Virus record (IMG/VR): IMGVR_UViG_3300020190_000108
Span: 1 to 44,473 of that record
DNA from: a virus
Direction: 5' to 3' (one strand)
Length of the DNA stretch: 44,473 bases
Shown here: piece by piece, positions 28,901 to 32,769 of the stretch
Layout of the letters: every line of letters starts with the position of its first letter
How positions within the stretch are numbered: position 1 is the stretch's first letter
Notes under the pieces: generated by a model
What the model was told of the DNA's origin: nothing
Database searches by the model: none
What the model saw: only the letters and a program-made list of their open reading frames with translations
Made by a program: the position numbers and the translations under genes

Positions 28901-30065
28901 AGTTAGCGGAAGCACCCAATTGAAAACCAGCAGAGACCATCGGCACCAGAAGAGCAGCAGCCTCGGTCATTGACAAACCAAAAGATGTTGAAGCAGCCGT
29001 TAGTTCTGGAAAGCCCTTTGCAATTTCTTTAAGAGATAGGGCAGTTTTGTTTTCAACCATGTTGAACATTGCCAACTGACCATTTAATTGTGCAATTACA
29101 TCAAGATAATCCTCATTGCTCTGAACCAGCAAACCCTGATCTCTTCTAACACGCAAAATATTTTGATACAAAGATTTTATGAATTCTTGTGATTGTGAAA
29201 TATCAACATTACCAAGCTTTTCTACGGCAGCAGTGATATCAACCAACCCAGCAAGGGCATCAATTGATTCAATACCCAACTCTGCGTAGTCACCAGCAAG
29301 ACCCTGGGTTAACTCTCTTGCGACACCATATTTCAAACTTATTGCGTCAAGTTCTTTGCCAAGACTAGATATTGCTCCTTGAAGGGACATGACTTTGCGA
29401 CCATTATCAATAAAAGCATTGCCATTTTCAATAACCTCAACGCCTGTTCTTTTAGACGCTTCGGCAATATCTTCATATGAGTCACTAATAAGCTTTGTAG
29501 TTCTAATGGTTTCTGTTTCAAGCCTTCTATAATTGGCAAAAGAATTTCTAAGCCAGAAGGCAATCGGGGCGGTAAGTCCCATTGTAATCCGGTTGCCAGC
29601 ATAAGAAACTTGGGTCGCCAGACTGTTATAGGCTCTCGCTTGAGCCCTAATATCTTGAGTTCTTACAAGTTTGCTTAAATCCTTTTCAACAGCCTGTTGT
29701 GCCCTTAAAGCAACAACAACATTATTAACAGATCTAGCCTGGGCGGCACTGGATAACGAGCCGGAACGAATTTGTCTTTCAAGCTCTTCTGCAACTTTTT
29801 TCGTATTGCGAAAGTGTCCAGCAAGCACAACTTGATGCTGCGAGGCAATCAATGTGCTCTGTGCAAGGTGGCTATTTGTAGCCGATGTTGATCTAAGCGC
29901 TTTTTCTAAAGCCTGCGCTGAGTTTGCTGTTTTTAAAGACCTTGAGCCAAATACAGATAGCGAATGAACAACCTGTTGTACTTCTCTGGACATGTTGCCC
30001 AGAGCGGTTGTAAGAGCGTCATTGACAGTCGCTTCTACCCTAACTCTACCTGATTGATCAGCCAT
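13977..30065 (-). CDS. Giant tape measure protein (5362 residues) with embedded Rpf-like domain
   Basis: One uninterrupted frame covers about 36% of the window. The N-terminus has the TMP core: MGLTAPIAFWLRNSFANYRR (~160), then LTAASTSFGLSMTEAAALL (~355). A hydrophobic segment at ~655-681 (GITILFVAMLGPIVRLV) and another at ~3154-3172 (PILFVIGLIITGFF) could insert into the host membrane. Much of 1200-2800 is long Lys/Glu/Gln-rich coiled coil, interrupted by Gly/Pro-rich linkers at ~852-918 and ~2830-2862. Near the C-terminus ~5052-5130 resembles an Rpf/transglycosylase domain with a candidate catalytic E5062. An HGGEYV module occurs twice (~3978 and ~5227). It sets tail length, occupies the tube lumen and is probably released at infection. 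No good Shine-Dalgarno precedes ATG 30065; a TAATAT box lies 12 bases before it. Confidence 0.95.
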   Translation of the reverse strand: MADQSGRVRVEATVNDALTTALGNMSREVQQVVHSLSVFGSRSLKTANSAQALEKALRSTSATNSHLAQSTLIASQHQVVLAGHFRNTKKVAEELERQIRSGSLSSAAQARSVNNVVVALRAQQAVEKDLSKLVRTQDIRAQARAYNSLATQVSYAGNRITMGLTAPIAFWLRNSFANYRRLETETIRTTKLISDSYEDIAEASKRTGVEVIENGNAFIDNGRKVMSLQGAISSLGKELDAISLKYGVARELTQGLAGDYAELGIESIDALAGLVDITAAVEKLGNVDISQSQEFIKSLYQNILRVRRDQGLLVQSNEDYLDVIAQLNGQLAMFNMVENKTALSLKEIAKGFPELTAASTSFGLSMTEAAALLVPMVSAGFQLGASANSVKVSLQRLIAATKQNSEMIDTLKASYKDFNVESGVGVQSLQRLADSFNAMKRGSLGAQGTLEFFARLFGVRQGPRMEVAIQNLAQFQDQMTSGLKAIAINQKEAITTEGELSNLLQTYVQSRAAAAGLGDKYSKMQIDKFEDLSNVVRLSQSGDKQIADSFTKARGDFARYLVEQQKAGNDQIGKIQTESGRVLFTAVQGGGEGTTAAAKYEEEIKRSLNSAEVRYQRARESLKALSREIVPVLNDILGFIVPILQKLAEFVRGLDPTFKKVMGITILFVAMLGPIVRLVGAFFQLKSAFFSMKTFSLNPFSKLKRELIPVREELLTSSDLLYKFRNRLTQIGNNFYLKATKREFQELQKAIRLADGSARQRKESDRILRKLNIDKTQQPDFSGLMPDARMQIEAALAQMSPSQQLLGLGGFYKTIVDSAGNAMASMMPEAVAIGRGMAEEFFNVLRAYGFDPSTVVPAPRPPGGRGSGGGGGGGRPPVPMKPPIGGGSGGGASTPTPPTPPTPAPTPAAPAPTPAPSGAPKTGTKPRAPKIPKTLLSAEDIYNIAVAPTEDALKALSSDQVIMVAKIRELKGLNLGKKFNITKIMNDFKNRTTALNISLEDFIKDIYNKTKSVASKPGAPRGPSKSTAAVTTATGHVAEATDTALSETIETTGEKVAAEAGEAKPAKKTRKTTTTTEDAGARVAEATDETLAKTIAKEAEDIVGEVKSIVTKPSKKLKEQSSDLSSRATKALDDLYQKISETLSANAVSLVGRGAKDLLKIANDLADIETSVLDAQSVVKAEYVSVTSEIARSLVRAIVELMQQVKASTINAPEGFKAMMNRLRNAKALTDDPKGGFEAILADISQKFGGLGLDSIKELADMVKISIPGDFAPVVKGVFKEIKGFEDQVLKIADILKQLTRLLQISKRHTSAVMGVSGGGVISEKAATNTAMALIGEELEASDIAGTAGPKISDTKGGVSKETKPSLAMTLQDRLRGVEKLQERLKDFDQQIQEKVQSILTLESNRDEAIANKIAELTTKAVSEYDSLVAQQPQIKNEISQIEAEQALISQQISEAIRSGNNEEMNKLKSLFEAKSQVRRSLIGQLSPTMRAEESIQAEAVAIVDKTIAEEKKIQKDLKDQKIKVRSDLISHQREIQSLTEKLRTKFGGDDASVIVSLREAMSPEGLIAEREAMAQRNKEQIEQYRKIARARFRGRQPRDKGFMGGDLRARLGSLETLTPEEMKIVKEGLVQDAKGVQNELRRLKQSKGLKNIKKLQEKLKKITQDVVEQERQQAEEHLKELETELSKIEKNLESKGVPDKDDRAGMASYRAYQKKANALKAQINSLTTEIAQKSNFENYKKILQQQIETEESNLKKINEEIQKLEQALRDLNKVFKQGFGLDLVDPATGKVLHAVTQAEATSTDLFLLMQTLQKNYETVAKQNILTTLELIQKDEQAILSALKDLGASSYYISGRAVSKGGVRITGDLIRNIASKLKITLPGFWQEAAKLFDTTDFSLKSVAQTLQFIQNLFERIPISDIERVYIDNLPQLASVEGLLQMDISTIKSTLQQFGRGRANFGAQALVPGGGSKQTAILSDILRTAAAAQGDAEAVSRAALAKKLAPYDKDDALAVAAEQSIKEEIDGFLTFYEQQRRQMILELVSSVQASKAIEFKEGQIASVQKKIKDLEKVRRDLQKHFNVLTTDPQIVEIDKAIEEHNLQIKTLNEEISKIKVIRKKASESYGGRLRLFKARLAARREDEPLYRDGEKIPGVTQLQMQSGKTPNPYLDIRPQQIPPEVAEARTQILNLIKKARSGKIDKDIADSLIGALKTTIEVYQEAKQKSFTREFASLEEMANEIRSRTKPPIKGTTDYLIVELFKKIEKAGLSLETMTASQIQHYVKQLKAIQQEAEYKSLSYPDLFAAMQPLMDIPFRPLEEFKKQPTDLPRSARPKSLSAAVPDGPTVLGQINAEIEESLQVAQDVLIAFLETLKAQGKGLDVIATTAGSLAIDEVSKLKDELAKIGLTIQDALRNPIEAFAKLKNIKIFEKGGGIEELFKRLVLFQKTLNEEMDLAKAKARTISRFQPKETAVSTPTTPEKTVAGAPSKTASLGFGISRDERLILAERIKQQIIETGVASQNFAEFQSDTLRYILRAFDVRGKAAGGNSAQKIQALVAKLKEMGIVVDASITTVAIEPIETATAEIKPVPVPADVAKTPAEALKEVAVEVERKIEVAKETITDVADDVASTPIPDFADEFDYVIHELIEEFYRIESRTSEQIIDLIAQLQKFTGRSYSGMDIDSMIAVATEELGKPARIFKDSIDNIKDRLSKIKTATIDELSDLITALGALPVTQIEGVDIEQWVKRVGEEMEDLRHRVSTEVHDISDGIRDTSEAIEFFGTIIDDELDEAEILIRDEISDIKETVAAVRAARSARGGAGGGSTPPTPPTPPSGPTPPSGPTPPSGPPPTPPSGPTPPSGPTPPGRTPGRVRRFFAGLTPARLGVGVTVGPALAPILAVRGLLRKSAIDFIANLERTIIEGQQLTATEGQKKAGEAARKLFDRLTKNIASIGNIYGALTVHSTPLNVRNAQGNLVTNPALSGIRQNFGLDTTGLIKGLEAARIAVKMFGLGSAQFAKHIIFAHGRIASFALGFIPFGKTITNVFVTATTGLGKLREAAKQAMEDAKASGASRGAAALAGLRAAGSGLRGDGTGPTFRDRFRSGAQKASAGLQRQAGFLSSGLINQLTYNMGQFGMVADQALTSLVQGLLRIPKVGLPILFVIGLIITGFFTIKKTIGNFGEAGKRAMENFKKTLLVVKDTAIALLAPFFDLFAGFLGAGKEGGESMDDMGKGLERFSQNVKKAAENIKEFVEKYVVPFVSVALNVFKTIASAVWKVIGGFILLVRGLFEKFKGDSTKGGEMIEKAFSQIGEGLKKLFKMLLNFLTQYFAPLVIEIITLLAISAVNLLEQIPIGVVNAARWSLKAINNLFFEALKFLAKGLGWIPGLGGKIRGALQAMQNGISGAIDFVGDKINGLIGKTSNVIRNLGDQAKVGIKKLGEKIETLMPGVGKGLLKAFLNSFKDPAAANAAGKKIAEAVSQATAQAKEEVRKSFYDAVVSNLSNTLSQLGNELVDALNQQKDAALKVFDDQIAGIEALAEAEERLTKTEEYEADRRKRRRERELQSQNYQKNRALAIYEGRIDDARNLDLEEMKTQQDFTDEMNNLEKERTKELQSYNRSNAITIIRNQREEASKLFDESIKELETFISTQTSLGAISQQDFETRFKTIAERAKTTSSDISTAFQNFFTALPAQIQAGMDSTTGAVGFFSAGFDSLITVARNKFGLDTGTGGNAQSLLGITGQMLTGQGTAITAAFAPGGSIQTAYGTGLDALNTYLESKYQGDDPKSLKSLFTKAIADANESVKQELLKAQTGIGSAMDGVVQKMNKSLEKLAIKEAVKKAIKDTMAELEAAGESTTTTTTTGAPGAGSGARGALSDTGHHAAVGLYWSRTRSKSTDPWRDWTKVATDELSGFINKAYLNPSLVEVSLYPTNINPNQFKQNAGGLKQNAGGSRGKTPIAFHGGPINYSGGGPTTGPMHQGIPAVLHGGEYVVRKSAVDKYGSGMLQNINQGVFDKTKGYFTGGRVGSAKGGILDESKGKVGLTPITKAKKKTDKEDIGDRIRYAVNNPAQFAASAKTPSVSYTDPLKDQKLAKIREDFQNSTFGKAWKAFGFGARLINPIELLPIASRVVFGKDIETGEKVSGKRRLKEVGILAGSVVALLTGAKLLKPIAKTVGTKVAPNLVSRISKSLAGRGDELYARMNLGNSLSKTPSSVAGALGLYATPELSKLGSFMQGQVMPKMQIKEPLINKFIKPAKLNLKAIKDQLAYRKMAKEHFGSVRELEDTFINVSYGTSPPRWRSAAFDILRPGSDIPRPPWGQMQGDPPSPIFNALVASERREELLDFLRSQPANRNYSIDRFFRGPARIPRPPSFRDAFLPDEPPQYESFLQKFFAERFVSRTLGSLLIQKYSNFTNYIKNIPNNFRSYFGLNNPILDTNITSNYRRVVDDYLGIDRWIYQRPQSPSQRSDPLMGFPAFGYRPLSPGRMRDLTPVELRPTLKNPIARPTSPQRRALEEQRELLLRQQEEAMRIATQVERGIMIGSHGPLTTSDRLAEIRQTLDRMYSANLPGANQTLSAADIPGIPRRIPLTWQEYGESLRIDQEGRALIDELYSTTRIRDVLNQTDPVAVLVKKISEFVRRSIPFSNELTLDEIKRIIKQAEKGNEYVFGLGPDPDGFNVFQLLDEKRRTDILDFLRNMDPAFAPRGDMNLLSDPQSEAVFRRLISMSYHTGGNEIGISGLYSANDPRNPMANRSTLKAMLKSMAFLFDRVIVPRNITMARSGSTNPFSENFGRSVREMLPGVDWRITGGDLAGTQNDIAQTWLNIPWKVKMLDLWRGSHIALQKNPLSDMYERLRVETVVAHLAQYRNQARGILKPLQEKIPTNTRVHPDAADGASSPWAQPLPRRIATNSTRRAETSETQQHADSMRDIELENAEMAYREAERRAIEETAAIVDEMRENVNRTLNNIRLVLSSEEIAYIQSSREDEIQELLDQLRIERGLPPDPDGSFTGGLIPRFFKGGIVKEFGKQIGENKQVAQERAEFEKQKKNGGLSEKWWNLVQPKESAHGWAEDADKVGYTSKKKTGGLSINNKAWKDFGGTLLYGNPQTAGQASPLQQMLVANRMAALGWDSNFMDENWTKKTADTKKDSVGLGGWTTIAKPNESKKLRLEGWKPRSEKALRNPLDWDAKSRKEFFPGGEDVYRKRQLYLDGYRAKGRFQGGRITGLSDLGVPAILHGGEYVINKASVDKYGIDLLSRINKGIFSGAKQYKVGGYVSNISVPEIPKYVPPMSTYAKIVNGGVGVQSLNSESTHNYNFYVDNFIGEKEWFNSMMREYNVKVVPANQKQAGLESRVITTYNGLNRGM
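14240..14385 (-). repeat. TMP internal repeat, copy 2 (HGGEYV module)
   Basis: This stretch encodes PAILHGGEYVINKASVDKYG followed by a GIF-x-x-x-KQY-x-x-GG tail, around residue 5227. It matches a second module 1250 residues upstream in the same protein. HGGEYV-type modules recur in many actinophage tape measures; their role is not known to me. Confidence 0.8.
18000..18135 (-). repeat. TMP internal repeat, copy 1 (HGGEYV module)
   Basis: This stretch encodes PAVLHGGEYVVRKSAVDKYG followed by GVFDKTKGYFTGG, around residue 3978. The alignment with copy 2 has few differences and shares the trailing Gly-Gly. The two copies bracket a region of about 1200 residues that looks unlike the coiled-coil tape. 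Confidence 0.8.
21481..21576 (-). repeat. 18-bp tandem repeats encoding a PPSGPT linker in the TMP
   Basis: Five copies of an 18-base unit (plus-strand gttggaccgcttggaggc) occur here, one separated by six extra bases. They encode repeated PPSGPT around residues 2830-2862 of the tape measure. The proline-rich linker ends the N-terminal coiled-coil half. Near-identical units suggest slippage-driven expansion. Confidence 0.88.
27310..27510 (-). repeat. Gly/Pro low-complexity linker in the TMP
   Basis: This segment encodes residues about 852-918, with poly-Gly (GGGGGGG), then alternating TP/PP and AP repeats. It separates the N-terminal membrane-segment region of the tape measure from the long coiled coil. 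The linker must be unstructured or polyproline-helical. Confidence 0.85.
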
Positions 30066-30110
30066 AACTATCTGTTGATATTATTACATATTTATTTAAT
30101 AAAAGCAATA

Positions 30111-30730
30111 TTAATTAGTCTCAAATCCAAGACCAAATGGCAATGCAACAGCTGCATCTTTTGTAATAACCTTGGGTGGTTCTGGGTCAAACCAATCATC
30201 ATTAAAGTCAACATCTGCGCCCTGTGCCAAGGCAGCAACTTTTATTTGATTATTCATTTCATTATTACAAGCGCGATATAAGAGGAATAGTTCTTCAAGA
30301 GTTAAATTTGCCTCTAATTCTTGAAGACTTTTCCACGCGCCAGTTTTTATAAATATTTCTGATTCATACTTGAGGATCGGTATGTCTCCCCATTCTAGGG
30401 GGGTTCCACTACCGTCCTCGCCGGTTAGGAAGGGTCGGACCCCATTGCAGCAGACATTAATTCACCGAAACAGCGAAGATCAAGTGCGTCTTCAAGCGCA
30501 TCCTTGTCCTCAGCAAGATCGGGATCAACAGCAAGAAGAGCAACTGAGGCTGCTTCCACCATCACATCAATATCTTCATCATTAAGGTTGTCCTCTGTCT
30601 TCAGATCCTTAACAATTTTCATGAACTTTCTAAGATTGCGGATTGTAAGAGGGCGGACTGTTCTTTTCTTGCCATCGGCAAAAACAATTTCTTTACCCAA
30701 AAACAAATCTTTATTCTTTTCTGTTGCCAT
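30111..30730 (-). CDS. Tail assembly chaperone long form (gpGT-like), made by -1 frameshift
   Basis: The short chaperone frame ends at 30425, but the -1 frame is open from 30461 down to TAA 30113-30111 and has protein-like content: LTGEDGSGTPLEWGDIPILK, then SLQELEANLTLEELFLLYRA and a D-rich DVDFNDDWFDPEPP. This extension has no start codon or ribosome site of its own. It fills the otherwise empty stretch before the tape measure gene. In siphophages gpG and gpGT chaperones coat the tape measure and recruit tail tube subunits. Slippage at GGG (30440-30443) would give about 206 residues: 97 from frame 0 and about 109 from the -1 frame. An alternative slip at CCT/CCC (30431-30434) gives nearly the same product. 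The coordinates span both frames. Confidence 0.82.
30425..30730 (-). CDS. Tail assembly chaperone short form (gpG-like)
   Basis: A 101-residue acidic, helical protein starting at ATG 30730 after AAGGAG. The N-terminus (FLGKEIVFADGKKRTVRPL) and the helical middle (RNLRKFMKIVKDL, then VMVEAASVALLAV) match the size, fold impression and position of gpG-type chaperones between the major tail protein and tape measure. It is expected in large excess over the frameshifted long form. The frame ends at TAA 30425 just after the candidate slip sites. The preceding transcript terminator means it is either transcribed by read-through or from its own promoter. Confidence 0.85.
   Translation of the reverse strand: MATEKNKDLFLGKEIVFADGKKRTVRPLTIRNLRKFMKIVKDLKTEDNLNDEDIDVMVEAASVALLAVDPDLAEDKDALEDALDLRCFGELMSAAMGSDPS
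30431..30443 (-). promoter_or_regulatory. Programmed -1 ribosomal frameshift site (candidate)
   Basis: A frame-0 GGG codon is preceded by G (ATG GGG), so tRNA-Gly can slip back one base and still read GGG. A few bases on, CCT preceded by C allows the same for tRNA-Pro (CCT to CCC). The -1 frame is blocked by TGA at 30464-30462 and frame 0 by TAA at 30427-30425, so the shift must occur between. There is no canonical X-XXY-YYZ heptamer. Confidence 0.65.
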
Positions 30731-30757
30731 TTATTCTCCTTATGTAAAAGGGGACAC

Positions 30758-30801
30758 AAAACCCCTAGGTTTTCAGTATACCATACCAACCTAGGGGTTT
30801 T
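30758..30801 (-). terminator. Strong intrinsic terminator after the major tail protein gene
   Basis: A perfect 14-bp inverted repeat (AAAACCCCTAGGTT / AACCTAGGGGTTTT) with a 16-base loop lies between the major tail protein stop and the chaperone start. On the minus strand the stem ends in TTTT, followed by GTGT. It would limit tape measure/chaperone transcription relative to the abundant tail tube protein. Confidence 0.85.
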
Positions 30802-30828
30802 GCGCGATAGTTTGGGTTTTTTAACGAA

Positions 30829-31410
30829 TCAGGATGTTTGATCCACGATCTTGCCGTACTCGTATCCAACATCTTCCGTCTTTGGAAGGATGCGGAAACC
30901 AACAGCAAAAACCGAAGCCTCAGCCCTCTTCATCGTGATATTTGATGCTTCCATCGAGATTGCTCTCTTGGTATAGAACTTACGAGTCTTGACTGCACCA
31001 GCGGCTGAGCCCGGGGCTGTGCCTGCGACAACCAGACCCTTCTCATACGGGAACACCGACTGAGCACCGAACTTGAATGTTCTTGTATTTGCACCATCGT
31101 TGTTGTTGATAATCGTATCACCACCAGTGTTCTGGTCGTAGTTCCATGCGATAGCAAGGTTGTTCAGAGTTGCCTCTGCCATGGTGGTCTTAACCATCAC
31201 CTTCACCTTTGATTGCACAATTCTGGCGGCATCGCCATACTGATCAATTTCAATATCCACCATGTCCGGCTCCCATGAAATCTCAACACCATTCTGCGTA
31301 GCGCCGAGGTCACTGAAGGCGTCCATTGCTCCAATTGTAGTTGCGTTGGCGGAATCGCCAAGCTTGAGTGTGGCCTCACCGACCACGATATTTGACACAT
31401 TAACTGCCAT
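30829..31410 (-). CDS. Major tail (tube) protein
   Basis: A 193-residue protein with tail-tube features: an early VVGEATLKLGD strand, then VEISWEPDMVDIEIDQYGD, MVKTTMAEATLNNLAIAW, and a C-terminal alpha/beta part ending near the AVGFRILPKTE segment. The first two match the conserved beta-sandwich/loop of siphophage tube proteins, which stack as hexameric rings. ATG 31410 lies behind a perfect AGGAGG, the strongest ribosome site in this region, and the gene is followed by a strong terminator. Both suit a protein needed in very many copies. Position between tail terminator and assembly chaperone confirms the call. Confidence 0.9.
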   Translation of the reverse strand: MAVNVSNIVVGEATLKLGDSANATTIGAMDAFSDLGATQNGVEISWEPDMVDIEIDQYGDAARIVQSKVKVMVKTTMAEATLNNLAIAWNYDQNTGGDTIINNNDGANTRTFKFGAQSVFPYEKGLVVAGTAPGSAAGAVKTRKFYTKRAISMEASNITMKRAEASVFAVGFRILPKTEDVGYEYGKIVDQTS

Positions 31411-31422
31411 AATTCCTCCTAA

Positions 31423-31617
31423 TTATTCGAGGATAAAAATTTTTTTTCCTCTTTTGTCACGCCATTTAGCGATCTTTTTTATATGGTTTGGGTGAACTTC
31501 TCCAATCCTTTTACCGATTCCTAGAGATTTATTCCACTCAAAATCATAAACCTTATTTTCTATTTTGACAACATATCCTGGGGTTTTCCCAATGTATGTA
31601 ATAGTAGTATAGTCCAT
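31423..31617 (-). CDS. Small basic protein before the major tail protein
   Basis: A 64-residue basic protein. The front is beta-rich (TTITYIGKTPGYVVKI) and the back is Lys-rich (HIKKIAKWRDKRGKKIF); the whole looks like a small SH3/KOW-type barrel. No family is recognised. ATG 31617 has no Shine-Dalgarno, but a TATTAT box lies eight bases upstream, suggesting leaderless initiation from its own promoter. It sits between the tail terminator and the major tail protein, where phages sometimes carry an extra neck or tail factor. Confidence 0.6.
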   Translation of the reverse strand: MDYTTITYIGKTPGYVVKIENKVYDFEWNKSLGIGKRIGEVHPNHIKKIAKWRDKRGKKIFILE

Positions 31618-31625
31618 ACAGTCTT

Positions 31626-31631
31626 ATAATA
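31626..31631 (-). promoter_or_regulatory. Candidate -10 box of a leaderless promoter (TATTAT-N8-ATG)
   Basis: TATTAT on the minus strand ends eight bases before ATG 31617, a gene with no Shine-Dalgarno. With normal -10 to +1 spacing, transcription would start at or next to the A of ATG. No good -35 is visible at the right distance. The promoter would drive the 64-residue gene and the major tail protein. Confidence 0.4.
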
Positions 31632-31637
31632 CCATAC

Positions 31638-32054
31638 TTATTTTACCACAATTACCATTTTGAAATCTAAATTCATTCTATACACGCCATTTATTTCTAA
31701 AGGGGCAACTAGACCCGCTCCGGTTTGATAACTTGAGAGAATCCTGTAATTGTTGCTGGTTATGCCATTTTGACCATTCACCCCATCTCCAACACTTAAT
31801 AAATTGATCACCCGGTTAGATATTTGAAAAAGCCTATTCATGTCTGTATCAAAAACAGAATATCTTACATAATCGGCTCTTTCCCAAAATGTCTCAACAT
31901 TTGAGACAGTTGGGTGATAAAAATAAACAACATAGGGCGCTGGTTCTCCGTCCGTTGCCACCACGGGGAAAAAATTCATTGTTTTTCCAGCGACATTTGC
32001 CAGAGTTGAATCATTTTTTAAAAATGTATTAACATCATAAACACTTATACTCAT
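31638..32054 (-). CDS. Tail terminator/completion protein
   Basis: A 138-residue alpha/beta protein. It has a helical start (SISVYDVNTFLKNDSTL), a strand with proline (GEPAPYVVYFYHP), a central ADYVRYSVFDTDMNRLFQIS strand-helix, and a C-terminal strand (GVYRMNLDFKMVIVV). This pattern and the position, fourth neck gene and just upstream of the tail tube genes, match tail terminators (lambda gpU/DUF3168 type). These cap the tube and join it to the head. Translation is coupled: the start lies in a four-base overlap with the gp10-like gene. Confidence 0.75.
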   Translation of the reverse strand: MSISVYDVNTFLKNDSTLANVAGKTMNFFPVVATDGEPAPYVVYFYHPTVSNVETFWERADYVRYSVFDTDMNRLFQISNRVINLLSVGDGVNGQNGITSNNYRILSSYQTGAGLVAPLEINGVYRMNLDFKMVIVVK

Positions 32055-32380
32055 CTAAAAACTCCAGCAATTTGATCTTGTAATTTCTCTAGGAGATATG
32101 TGTTCAAATCTTGTGTTATTTGTTCTAATGTAATCCCGTATTTGTACAATAATACATTTTCATCAACACCAGCGATATCTAATGTTACGGAGTTGTCCAT
32201 TGCAACAATTTCAATATCCGCATTATCAAATGCGTCTTCATGACCATAAACAATTGAATTATAAAAATATTCTCTGGTGGCCTCACCAGCGGAAACAAAA
32301 GATTGTTGTATATTGATTTTTGTCATTTGAAGCTTATCGTAAAACTGGGGGAGGTCAGAATTAATTTTAAACTGCATCAT
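32051..32380 (-). CDS. HK97 gp10-like neck protein
   Basis: A 109-residue protein starting in an ATGA overlap with the preceding gene. It has the usual gp10-like opening: a short strand, then helix QFYDKLQMTKINIQQSFVSAGEATREYFYNS is interrupted by charged residues, followed by beta segments and a C-terminal helix (TYLLEKLQDQIAGVF). It lies between head stopper and tail terminator, exactly where this family occurs. No catalytic motif exists; it is presumably part of the neck or needed for tail attachment. Confidence 0.68.
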   Translation of the reverse strand: MMQFKINSDLPQFYDKLQMTKINIQQSFVSAGEATREYFYNSIVYGHEDAFDNADIEIVAMDNSVTLDIAGVDENVLLYKYGITLEQITQDLNTYLLEKLQDQIAGVFR

Positions 32381-32769
32381 GATTGTTCCACAACAGTTCT
32401 AAGGCTTGCAATAATGTGATGTTTTTTGCCGTTCCAACCAAATTTTGGCTGTATGGTAATAACTTCAAATGGTCCTGCTTCCAATACATTGCCATATCTA
32501 TCTTTTAAATTGTATATTCTAGATGTAGTTATGACAGTATTAGAGTACTGACCAGGGACAATGATTTGCAGAACAGGAATAAAGTCTTGATACGGTGCGG
32601 TTCTAACCTTGGCACCAGCAGAGAACTGATCTTCTGGCGAGACGGCAATAACCGGGACTGTTTTGTTATATGTGAAAGTATAATACTTTTGACCAGCATC
32701 GTTGGTCGTGGTTGTTTTTAAGTGAACATCGGCGGTTTGATTATACCGAATAAAGCCAGCGACAGTCAT
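32377..32769 (-). CDS. Head closure/stopper protein
   Basis: A 130-residue beta-rich protein with features of gp16/gpFII-type stoppers. It has an opening strand pair (HLKTTTTNDAGQKYYTFTY), a middle loop (EDQFSAGAKVRTAPYQDF) and a C-terminal pair (PFEVITIQPKFGWNGKKHH, then ASLRTV). In siphophages this protein seals the portal-adaptor channel after DNA packaging. Evidence is order (second after the adaptor), size and the conserved-looking final strand block. It starts in a one-base TAATG overlap with the adaptor gene. Confidence 0.72.
   Translation of the reverse strand: MTVAGFIRYNQTADVHLKTTTTNDAGQKYYTFTYNKTVPVIAVSPEDQFSAGAKVRTAPYQDFIPVLQIIVPGQYSNTVITTSRIYNLKDRYGNVLEAGPFEVITIQPKFGWNGKKHHIIASLRTVVEQS

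Noticed and set aside
30066-30424. A non-coding intergenic region before the tape measure gene
   Set aside because: It is open in the -1 frame of the chaperone with coding-like content, so most of it is explained by the frameshift product; only about 45 bases are truly intergenic.
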